Source of the DNA: Acidobacteriota bacterium
GTDB lineage: Bacteria > Acidobacteriota > Terriglobia > Bryobacterales > Bryobacteraceae
Direction of reading: 5' to 3'
NCBI GenBank assembly: GCA_016213725.1
Contig: JACQZS010000135.1
Span: 1 to 64,000, forward strand
DNA length: 64,000 nucleotides
Positions 9,532-18,900 of this stretch are shown piece by piece; the stretch's first letter is position 1, and every line of letters starts with the position of its first letter. The notes beneath the pieces were generated by a model, which saw nothing but the letters and a program-made list of their open reading frames with translations, was not told the origin of the DNA and did no database searches. Made by a program: the position numbers and the translations under genes.

Positions 9532-10439
9532 CACCCTTCGATGAACAACTGTTGCTGCTGTACCGGCTTGCCTCCGGTTCTTCGCCGATCCCGCGGTTCG
9601 AACCTGGTGTGCTCGGCCAGGCCCAGCAGAGCCTCCACTTGACCGGCGGCACGCATTACCTGGTACACGTCGATTTGGTCGATCGTGGTGTTGTCCCGGA
9701 CATAGTCCTTCAGATACGTCTCCGACGCAGACTGAACGCCGTTCCGAGCGCAAACGAGATACGCCACGGATTCGGCCTCGAGTTCTGCTTGTGTGTGGTC
9801 AGGTCGGGGACGCTCTGGCACGTTCAGCTTCTTGTCTGGCCCAAGATGACCGAGAAACAGGTGCGCCAACTCATGGGCCACCGTCGTGAACTGCACGGGT
9901 GGCTGGTGGTTGCGATTGACGTGCATCCGATACTCTGTGGCCTCTTTGTCGTCTGCGGGCCGCTTGATCACCCGGATGGAGCCCGCCCGCTGGTCGCCGG
10001 CGTCGACCAGACACCAATCGATGTTCTTCCGCCGAAGCGGTTCGGCGAAGGATGCGATTCTCTCCGCGTCGACCGGTCCCTGTGCGTAGAAGGAGAAGAC
10101 ATCTCGAGGCAGTTCGGCACCTTCCGTATCCACGACGTCATACACAAGTGCGACCGGCCCAAACGGCCACAGGATCAAGAGCGGACGCACGCCGTCCTTG
10201 GGTTTCCTTCCAAAACGAACCTGCCAGTCAAAGGCCGAAGCCGCGAAGCGCAAGCCGGGCTTCTGGACTTGGAGAAGCATGGCATTGAACGGTGCGAAGT
10301 TGCGCATCCGGGCCACGAACTCAAGCAGTTGCTGATAGTCCTTGCTCTTCGTGTAAAGCCGCGAGTCAGTTAGCAGCTGATCCAATAGGGACCGGGTGGC
10401 GTCGTTTTCGAAAGGGATCGATTGAGAATCGTTTTGCAT
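9531..10439 (-). CDS. ArdC-like N-terminal domain plus HExxH zincin (ImmA/IrrE/ArdC-type)
   Basis: LLEFVARMRNFAPFNAMLLQVQKPG (ArdC N-terminal-like), VAHELAHLFLGH (HExxH), AELEAESVAYLVC. Confidence 0.75.
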   Translation of the reverse strand: MQNDSQSIPFENDATRSLLDQLLTDSRLYTKSKDYQQLLEFVARMRNFAPFNAMLLQVQKPGLRFAASAFDWQVRFGRKPKDGVRPLLILWPFGPVALVYDVVDTEGAELPRDVFSFYAQGPVDAERIASFAEPLRRKNIDWCLVDAGDQRAGSIRVIKRPADDKEATEYRMHVNRNHQPPVQFTTVAHELAHLFLGHLGPDKKLNVPERPRPDHTQAELEAESVAYLVCARNGVQSASETYLKDYVRDNTTIDQIDVYQVMRAAGQVEALLGLAEHTRFEPRDRRRTGGKPVQQQQLFIEG

Positions 10440-10453
10440 TGTGGCTCAGCGCC

Positions 10454-13400
10454 TCATACCACCGCTTCCGCAGCACCTGGCAAGCCCAGCGCGGTCCTGA
10501 GCTGATCGACACACACCTGAGGGGTGCTGAAAATCTGTGGGCCAAGAAAGCGAAGGACTATCCATCCGTCGGCCTGGAGCAGGTTGGACTGGCGGCCGTC
10601 ATGTATGCGCTGGCGCAGCGAGGAGTGGAACTCCATGCCGTCGGCGTAAATCAAGATCCTTCGTGGTGTGGTGTAAGCAAAATCCGCTCGCGTCAGTAGT
10701 CTGCCTAGGCCATCGCGAACTTCATGCTGCTTCGCCGGCTCGGGGAGGCCGGCGGCACGTATCGCCCTGAGCAGGGCCAACTCAATCGGAGATTCACAGC
10801 CCTCGCGGCGCGCCTCCTCCCACTCCGGCCCTTCCGTTGGCACCGGGGCGACCGGCGTCGCAATCGGCGACAAACCGCTCGCGGCCGCGACGCGCAAGTA
10901 GGGCATCGCCAACCGCCAGTTCAGCAGACCGTGCACCCGCTGATTCCGATAGCTGCGGAGGCACCGGTAGCAGGACGCAGGACAGTCATGCCCATCAAGG
11001 TGGCGGATCGCTGCCTGCACGACCGAGTTGAACTCTCGCAAGAGCCCATCAATCACTCCGGCGCCGCCCAATACCTTGTCGGCGAAGAGGATCTCCAGCG
11101 CTCGCGACCGGCCATCGGCATCGCGCGCGGTAAGCACCATGACCTCAAGATCGTCATCGTTGAGTTCGAAGTGCTTCAGTGCCCCTTCCAGAAGCGCCGC
11201 ACCGATGGACCAAGCCCAGGACACGCCGTCTTCGTGTTGCTCGGCAAGTCCAGGAACAATCAGACGAAGAGTATCGGCCCTTCCCTGGTGCCCCAATACA
11301 ACTTCACGGGGTTCGCCGTTACAGCGCTGGGCATGGGGATCCTGGTCGGCGCGCGGATCGCGCGCTTGCCGCCGGCCCCGTTGCGGTTGACCCTCCGGAG
11401 GATGCACGGGACGAACCCACTCGCCACACGTGCCGCAGAGGCGGAATGGCTCGGGCCGCCCGCCGTTTCTTGGAGCGTCACCATCCGGGCTGTTGTCTAT
11501 GGAGCCGTGGTTGACCCACCAGATCTGCTCCTGCCGCCTTTTCTCGAGCCGCCAGGCACCCAGCGCCCATGCCTCGGCCGGCACATCCCGCTGAGGATGC
11601 GACCGCACATCGTACACCCCCTGTTGGCGCTCTTCCTCGCTGTCCGGCTCCACTTCGTCGAGCCAGGCCTGAAATGCCGCAGCATCCCACGCCTCCTGGT
11701 TCGCGCCTGACAGTTCCGCATTGCATCGACGGCAATTGTTGTTCGAAGCCTGCGCAAGCCCGCAAACGGGACACTCCGTATACACGAATCGTTCCGGGCC
11801 GCGTCCCGTGCCCAGCGCCCCGGGGCGGTTCAGTGCCAGACCGCGGACTCTCCAGCGGTGCCCCCGGGCGTAGACTGTCTGGCCGGGACAGAACTCTCGT
11901 TGCGCCTGCATCCTTCCGGCAAAGATAACGTCCGGGTCAAGACCCAGCGACAGAGACCCCGGGTCCCCGGGGAAGGCGTAACCCGGAAGCAGGCCGGCCT
12001 CAGCCAGAACTGTCGGCAGATAGGAGTACTTGTAGTCTGCGCGAAGCTTCTGGGCGAGACGCCGGTAGGATGCCTCCGTAATCTCCTCCGCGCGATTCAG
12101 CCCAACCCTCGTGCCGAGCTCACTCATTCGGCGCACAGCCTCGGCAATCAGGGCCCCACGTTGCTCGATCACACCACGCACGCGACGAGGAAACCCTGAA
12201 ACGACGGATTCCAACCATTTCGCCGTAACGCCCGGCACTGCCCCAAAGATCTCCTGAGCGCGAGCGCGTGCTGGCGGCGCGGCCTGTTCGAGTCGCTGGA
12301 CCAGGACGTTCATGTTGCTTTCGATCACGGTTCCACGATCCGTCAGTAACGGTTCGAGGTTGCTCGCGAATTCGAGGGCCGCCTCTTCCACCACCAGGCT
12401 ATTCACATGCCGTTCGATCGCCGCCAGATTCTCCAGATTGAACCGGGGCGGCGGGATCGCGCCGGAGATCACTTCGTCGGGGTGGTCGAAGAAGTAGCCA
12501 TCGTGCGGTGTGCCTCGGGCGAACCCAGCGATGATGCCCGTGCGCGTTTCTCGTCCCGTCCGGCCCGCCCGCTGTGCGTAGTTGGCGGGGCTGGGTGGCA
12601 CGTTGCGCATGGCCACCCCCTCCAGATCGCCGATGTTCACGCCGAGCTCGAGCGTCGGTGTGCAAACAAGAACATTCGGGCGCGGTGGGTTCTGCTTGAA
12701 GCCCTCCTCCGCTCGCAAACGTTCTTCCTCTGTAACGGCGGCGGAATGTTCGCCCGGCAATAGGGCCGGGGCGTAAGGCGCCGCAATCGAACGCGCATGC
12801 AGGTTTCGTTCTACTAAGGCGCCAGCGTAAACCTGCATGGTCCCGCTACATCGGGGTCGCGCGCACCCCGCCCCGATGGAGCCATTGGCCTCGATTCGGC
12901 CGCACACGACACAGCGCGCGTAGGTCCCGGCCACGCAGACTTCAATCACGTCGTGCCGTAGAAGCAGCCCTTCGGCTTCTCCCGCATTCCTGCCAATTCG
13001 ACCTCTCACCAGGAAACGGCCGCCCTCCAGCAGCCACCGCAACGCGGCGTCGAGTGACGCTTCCGTTGCCTGATCACCCAGGCTCTGCCGCCACACGCTC
13101 TGCGGACCAGCCGGCATGCCCGTCCGGTTCCAGCAACCGAAAAGCTTGTAGGTCTGCCGCTGTTCCGAGCTGAGTCCTGGATCACGGAACGCAACCGGAA
13201 TGCCGACTTCCCGCCCGGGGGTGATGTCATACTCCCGGGCCGTCGAGTCATTCCCTCGCAAATAGCGCCGCAATGCCTCGTGGGATACCGCACGCCGAGT
13301 TCGGAAGAGATCCAGCAATCGCTTCACCGCCGTCCGCGCGCGGCCCAAGTCGAGACCCTGCGTCCGAACGAGTTCAGCAAATTCCTCCCCTTCGAGTTCC

Positions 13401-15562
13401 TCGTCAAGGAGCGAATAGCGGATCTCCACCAATCCAAGCCGCTCCAGGCTCTGGCGGACGTTCGGGGCGATGACGAATTCATGCAGGAGTGCTCCGTCGA
13501 GCTTCCTTCTCCGCCGCTCCCGCTCATCCCGGCTGCAACGAGCCGTATAGTCCCCGGCCCCGACGTACTCCTCGTGGATGCGATCTTCCAGCCAGCGCAA
13601 GTCATGTGGCTGCGGCGCTCCCGCAAGCGACCCGTAGATGAACCGGCGGAGCCTCAGTAGCCTCTCCGCCCCTTCGATGAACCGTGCTTGGTGAGCAGCG
13701 TCCTGCCGGCTGTCGGTAAAGATCAGCAGTTTCCTCCGCTGCTGGGGAAGCTCGCGCAACAGAGTGCGTGAAACATGCGTGAGCGCGGAGGAATTCCCAA
13801 GGCTCACCGAGGTGATGACGTCGAAACGGCCGTACCGGCTCCGGCACACGGGGCAGTTAGTCCCGCGGCCGCGCAGCAAGCGCACCGGCCGGAGTGGCGT
13901 ACTGCAGCCACAAGCCCGTTCCTCTGGGTTCTCGGTCAGCACAAGACACTGCGGGCATAGCCAGTGCGTGGCATCGGGTACTTCTGGCTGAGCCGGTGCA
14001 TCGTCGCCGGCGCTCTCTTCGCCTTCTCCCTCCTCGGGGAGGTCCTCCGGCTCCACTTCAACCGTGGCACCGGGCGGGTCATAGACGAAAGTCGTTCTTC
14101 GGCTGGACCGCCGGGAGAGCCATGGCGCAAGAGCGGATGCGCCGCCGCTATAATCTTGCTCCCGCCCAACGAAAAAATCCCATCCACACGTGCGACACAG
14201 CGCGAGCGGCAACGACCGGCTGCCGCATGCGTCGCAGGTTTCCACGCCGGAGTCCAGCAGTTTCCCGCAGTCCGGGTTCGTGCAGCGCCAGAAGCGCGCC
14301 AAGCCGCGTAGGAAACGATGGACACGCGGGCGCAGGCGTAGCGGATTGTCGGGCGGGAGACACGGTCCGGCCAGAAGCGCCGCCTGGATTTCTCGTTCTA
14401 AGGCTTCCGGTGCAACTCCCTGTCGCTCCTGCCGCTCCGCCAGCCTATCCCTCACCCATGACACCGGCCGCGGCTCCTTCAGCCAATCGAGCAGCAGGTA
14501 GGGCAAGAGGCTAGACTCCCAACAAGCCTCGACCGTCGGGAGATCCTGCCTGGCCAACTTGCGGGCAAGCGACAGGACCCGTTGGTTATCGTCGGGGTCA
14601 AATCCTTGCAGGTCCTGGCCGGTGAGGTCAGGAGGAGGCGGGAGGCGCAGTCCTTCGGGAGGTTGTGGGACGATTGACTGCTCCCGAATCACCGCATCCG
14701 GCGGCGTCGGCTGTCCCGTCAGCCGAGTGAAAAAGTCAGCCACCCCCTGGCGCGGATCTCCGTCGCCGGATTGCAGTGTGGCGGAAGTACCAATGAAGAC
14801 CGGACTGGCTTGGCCGAGTGCGGCCCGGAGGCGCCGCAGAAGGCAGGCGACATCCGTCCCCAGAGCGCCCTTGTAGGTGTGCACTTCGTCCAGCACGATG
14901 AACCGAACCGCATGGTTCTTGAAGATGGCCCTGCCGTCGCCGCGCAGCAGCAGGTATTCGAGCATCCGGTAGTTGGTGAGCAGAATATCCGGAGGATGCG
15001 CGCGAAACTCAGCCCGGGTGAGACGTTCGTTATCGGGTATTCCCTCGGGGCGCTGGCCTGTCCATTGTCGAGTCTCCCCCGTGTAGACGCCGAAGCCTAC
15101 CTTTGTGCCGGTCAGCAATCGGCGGATTCGGTCGCGCTGGTCATTGGCCAGCGCGTTCATCGGATAGACGATCACGGCCTTCACCACGTCCGGCTGGGCC
15201 GCACGTAGGCAGTGGTCGATGATTGGCATCAAGAACGCTTCTGTCTTGCCCGACCCCGTCCCGGTTGCGATCACCGTAGGCTCGCCCGCCAGGATTCGCC
15301 GGGTGGCCGCCGCTTGGTGAGAGTACGGCGTCTCGGCGATGGCTCCGATGCGCTGGCGCGTTTCCGGCAATAGCTCCGTGAGCGCCGGGCCATTCGCGTA
15401 CGGCAGCGCCAGCGAGACAAACGGCTCCCGGGTGAGAAATCCCTCGCGCTCTACTGCCGTGCGGAAGTCCTGCTTCAACCGCTCCTGGCGCGGCGCGAAC
15501 GTGGTGGTCAGCAACTCCAGGTAATCCGTACGAAGTTGCTCGGCGATGCGGAGCGGGTTCAT
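10454..15562 (-). CDS. Very large DEAD/DEAH helicase with DUF1998 region (YprA/DruE/DrmA-B-like) and C-terminal DUF559/Vsr-like nuclease-like domain
   Basis: VIATGTGSGKTEAFLMPIIDHCLRA, LDEVHTYKG, RAGRTGRE; Cys clusters incl. CPASCYRCLRSYRNQRVHGLLNWRLA; C-term ESPIELALLRAIRAAG...LTRADFAYTTPRRILIYADGMEFH...DGWIVLRFLG; likely ATG at 15562 overlapping upstream stop (ATGA). Confidence 0.85.
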   Translation of the reverse strand: MNPLRIAEQLRTDYLELLTTTFAPRQERLKQDFRTAVEREGFLTREPFVSLALPYANGPALTELLPETRQRIGAIAETPYSHQAAATRRILAGEPTVIATGTGSGKTEAFLMPIIDHCLRAAQPDVVKAVIVYPMNALANDQRDRIRRLLTGTKVGFGVYTGETRQWTGQRPEGIPDNERLTRAEFRAHPPDILLTNYRMLEYLLLRGDGRAIFKNHAVRFIVLDEVHTYKGALGTDVACLLRRLRAALGQASPVFIGTSATLQSGDGDPRQGVADFFTRLTGQPTPPDAVIREQSIVPQPPEGLRLPPPPDLTGQDLQGFDPDDNQRVLSLARKLARQDLPTVEACWESSLLPYLLLDWLKEPRPVSWVRDRLAERQERQGVAPEALEREIQAALLAGPCLPPDNPLRLRPRVHRFLRGLARFWRCTNPDCGKLLDSGVETCDACGSRSLPLALCRTCGWDFFVGREQDYSGGASALAPWLSRRSSRRTTFVYDPPGATVEVEPEDLPEEGEGEESAGDDAPAQPEVPDATHWLCPQCLVLTENPEERACGCSTPLRPVRLLRGRGTNCPVCRSRYGRFDVITSVSLGNSSALTHVSRTLLRELPQQRRKLLIFTDSRQDAAHQARFIEGAERLLRLRRFIYGSLAGAPQPHDLRWLEDRIHEEYVGAGDYTARCSRDERERRRRKLDGALLHEFVIAPNVRQSLERLGLVEIRYSLLDEELEGEEFAELVRTQGLDLGRARTAVKRLLDLFRTRRAVSHEALRRYLRGNDSTAREYDITPGREVGIPVAFRDPGLSSEQRQTYKLFGCWNRTGMPAGPQSVWRQSLGDQATEASLDAALRWLLEGGRFLVRGRIGRNAGEAEGLLLRHDVIEVCVAGTYARCVVCGRIEANGSIGAGCARPRCSGTMQVYAGALVERNLHARSIAAPYAPALLPGEHSAAVTEEERLRAEEGFKQNPPRPNVLVCTPTLELGVNIGDLEGVAMRNVPPSPANYAQRAGRTGRETRTGIIAGFARGTPHDGYFFDHPDEVISGAIPPPRFNLENLAAIERHVNSLVVEEAALEFASNLEPLLTDRGTVIESNMNVLVQRLEQAAPPARARAQEIFGAVPGVTAKWLESVVSGFPRRVRGVIEQRGALIAEAVRRMSELGTRVGLNRAEEITEASYRRLAQKLRADYKYSYLPTVLAEAGLLPGYAFPGDPGSLSLGLDPDVIFAGRMQAQREFCPGQTVYARGHRWRVRGLALNRPGALGTGRGPERFVYTECPVCGLAQASNNNCRRCNAELSGANQEAWDAAAFQAWLDEVEPDSEEERQQGVYDVRSHPQRDVPAEAWALGAWRLEKRRQEQIWWVNHGSIDNSPDGDAPRNGGRPEPFRLCGTCGEWVRPVHPPEGQPQRGRRQARDPRADQDPHAQRCNGEPREVVLGHQGRADTLRLIVPGLAEQHEDGVSWAWSIGAALLEGALKHFELNDDDLEVMVLTARDADGRSRALEILFADKVLGGAGVIDGLLREFNSVVQAAIRHLDGHDCPASCYRCLRSYRNQRVHGLLNWRLAMPYLRVAAASGLSPIATPVAPVPTEGPEWEEARREGCESPIELALLRAIRAAGLPEPAKQHEVRDGLGRLLTRADFAYTTPRRILIYADGMEFHSSLRQRIHDGRQSNLLQADGWIVLRFLGPQIFSTPQVCVDQLRTALGLPGAAEAVV

Positions 15563-15984
15563 CGTTTCCTCCGGTAGTTCACAACTCCCCAGCACTGGCT
15601 TCGGGTGCGATGCTTGCCCTTGATGCTGACCTCTACATACTGCCAGTCCTTCTGGCCGCACTCTTGGACGTACCAAGTGATGAAGTGACGAAACAGCTCC
15701 GTGGCGCGCAACTCGCTGTCTTCAATCCCGTCAGCTTGATAAACCAGGACAACAGGTCCGTGCAGTATTTCGTCCTTCGTCAGTTGAGGCAGAAAACCCA
15801 CATCTCTCGTTATCAGCAACGCCTGACGACGAGAAGCTAAACGCCAAACAGCTTTATCAGCAATGCCACTTTCATGCTCGGCGATCCAATAGACTGAGTA
15901 CCCGAGTTGCTCGAGCGCGGTGACGATCTCCCGAGGTATGTTCTCGTCCGCGACAACTGATTTGGGCAGTGGCAAGGCTCTCAT
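15559..15984 (-). CDS. DUF5615-type PIN-like toxin
   Basis: SVVADENIPREIVTALEQLGYSVYWIAEHESGIADKAVWRLASRRQALLITRDVGFLPQ (ADEN...ITRD..F pattern); overlaps upstream and downstream genes by ATGA. Confidence 0.8.
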   Translation of the reverse strand: MRALPLPKSVVADENIPREIVTALEQLGYSVYWIAEHESGIADKAVWRLASRRQALLITRDVGFLPQLTKDEILHGPVVLVYQADGIEDSELRATELFRHFITWYVQECGQKDWQYVEVSIKGKHRTRSQCWGVVNYRRKR

Positions 15985-18900
15985 TCTCCTGACAGTGAAC
16001 GGAGCGCAGCGGCCAGATGCATTTCACTCAACTGCGGGAAGGACGCCGCGATCTCAGCAAACGTATGTCTTCCCAGTAATGAGCGAGCCTGAGCCAATTC
16101 AATCCGCGTACCTCGCAGTGTCGGAGACCCGCTGCAGATCTCCGGATTCCGTACAATCCACTCCTGCCAGTCAGGCGGCAGGTCAGGGGGTTGGTATGGG
16201 CCGTTCGGATCCCACTTCTTCGCCTTGCTCGGGATGTAGGCGATGGCGCCGCGGCGGTGGTACTCGGCGACGCGGGCTTCCAGGTTCCGGATGGGGCCCA
16301 TGCGGTAGGGGCAGGATTCGTCGTCGACCATGTTCACCTGAACTTCGTCGCGATACCAGGCGGCCAGATCCTCGGGCGGGGCGATGCCGCGGTGGTGGAA
16401 GTAGGCCAGCAGCGCGGTGTCGCGAGTGACGTAGGAGCGCGGTTCCAGTTTCGGCTTGCCCTCCTTGTTCCAGCGGACGAACAAGTCGTCCGGCAGCGAC
16501 GGCTGATCGCGGTCGAGGAGCGGGAAGGTGGTCAGGATGTAGCCGAACTCGGAGGGCGAGAGGTCGTAGAGACCGGCGACGATGGTGTCGATCTCGGCGC
16601 GCAACCGGGCGCGCTCCCGGAGGTCGACGGCGGGCTCGGCCAATTGGATTTCGGGCGTGATGGAGACGAGGCGCGCTGCGCGCGCAAGTGCATCGCTGAA
16701 GCCCGCAGATTCCTGCGGTGGACGGAGCAGTGGCCACGACTCGACGTAAAACAGGTTCAGGTGCGTTGAGATTTTCTGGCGGATGAGAAAGTCGCCAACC
16801 AGCGAGTTGGCGAATGCCAGCCAGACCAGGTGGCAGTTCGTGCCCGAGGTCATCACCGTTGGCACGGAGTTCCCAGCAGCCATTCCACTGGGCAGCAAAG
16901 TCGCCAGCGCCGACCGTTCGTTGGTCTGGCCTGTCACATCACAGAACCCTGCCCGCTCTCCGACCGGGTAATCTACTTCGTTGATGTAGAAGTGCGGGAC
17001 GAGCGATTTCTCGTTGAGCGCAAGATCCCGCCATTTTGCGCCGCGACCCTCGCCGGCTTCGTACGCCTTTGCCGCGTGATCGAATTGATGGACCATGCGC
17101 CCTTCGTAGAGCGGGACGTAGCGGGCACCGGGAACGACTGGCATTTCGTGTTCGTCCGCCGCGCGCGACCGCCGCAGGAAACCGGCAACTGACTGAACCC
17201 GCTGCCCACGATTGCCTTTCTTCTTGTCTTCGTCAAGTGGTTTCACTGAGGTGATCCGGTATTTCGTACCCTCCGGCACGATGTAGCGGATACCCGGAAC
17301 ATACTCAGCCGAATCTCCATACGATTCCGATGGTGGAGCGACGAAGACACTGCCTTCAGAGCGACAGTCATATTCCAGAAGCCAATCGCGACGCCGGAAG
17401 CGCCACGCGTCGTCCGTCATGTTCAGTTCGCGGTGGAATTCGACGTTCCATGCCCCCGGCCCCTCGAGTTTCTTGGACAAGGGCGGCACGGACCGGTAAA
17501 CACGCTCAACGAGGCCGCGTTCCTTGTCGTCCCGGAGTTCGGTGATGGACTGGTACACAGGACTTGTGAGATTGATGAACTCGCTCGTGATCCGGACCGA
17601 GCGAGCCCGACGTTCTTGCTCCGACAGAGTCAGGAATCCCTCGTTTCGGAGCATGAATGCGGCTGGGAAAGACTGCTTCTGGGTGCGCCTCTTTTCGAAA
17701 ACCAAGGTCAGGAACTTGAAACTGGGATGGATCTGGAAGAACCGTTTCCCCCAGTTCTCGAATGAGTAAATTGATTCGACAAGAGCCTCCGCGAAAAGGA
17801 GTCGCCTCAAACCCGTGGCTCCCTCGAGTGAGTAGAGACCAGCGGGCATCAGGATGGCGACATGTCCGCCTTCCCGAGAGAGTCTGTGAAAACGCTCCAA
17901 GAACAGTTTGAATAGATCGGGCTTGCCGCCAGTCTTCTCACCATTGACTTCGACCACCTGGTGCAAATACGCGCCGCCGCCGATTAGCAACTTCGCGAGA
18001 CTCGCCTCCAGTCCGTTGTAGGTCTCCCACCGCTCATGAGCCGCCGATCCCGGCGGTGCAAGCTGCGCGATTCGCCGCGCGAGAGTCTGCCCCTGAAAAT
18101 CACGAATTGCCGGGTCGTATTGGGCGAAGAACTCCTTTCTCTTTGGTTCCAACTTGTCCCACGGCGGATTCCCCACCATCGCGTCGAAGCCGGGGCGCAC
18201 GCGCCGCCGAATGCCCTGTCCTTCCATTTCCGGCTCGAAGAACAGTTCCGGGAATGCCAGCTCCCAACAGAAGGCGCGGACCTCCTTCCCCTTCGCGATG
18301 GCAACCGCCGCAGAAGTGCGGGTCTCGGCACTGACGTGGTGCTGGTCTTGAATCTCCTGCATCCAGCGATTGGCTAGCATCGGATCAGCTCCTGGGTCGT
18401 TACCGTCGAGAAATGCTCGGCCGATTCGCAGGTGGTGCGCCTCCACAAACTCCGCCAGTTCCTGTTGCATGGTCAGCCAGGCTTGCTGCTGATCCTCGAA
18501 GTCGCCGGGCTGTTCGGTTTCGAGCCTTTCGATCTCGCGCAAGTGGCGGAAGGCCCGAAGGAGACGGGCGTTCAGTTCGTCGCGGCTGAAGTAAAGCCCC
18601 AACCCGCCCTGCGCAGTCTCGTCGCCGGTCAGCGCCTTCTTCACCTTCTTCTGGTAAAACGTGCGCAGCAGGTCCTCCACCGTGATGCCGAGGAGCGAAT
18701 CGCCCGACACCAGGCGGTGATTGAGGAAGGTCAGCGGGTGGTCGGACGCGGCGGTGGCGAGCCACAGCGAAACGCGCGCCAGTTCCACCGCGAGCGGGTT
18801 CTTGTCCACACCATACAGGCAGTGGAAAGCCGCCAGGCGGCGGCAGGCGGCCAATTCGGCTGGCTCGTTGCCCCACACCCTCGACACTTCGGCGTGTATG

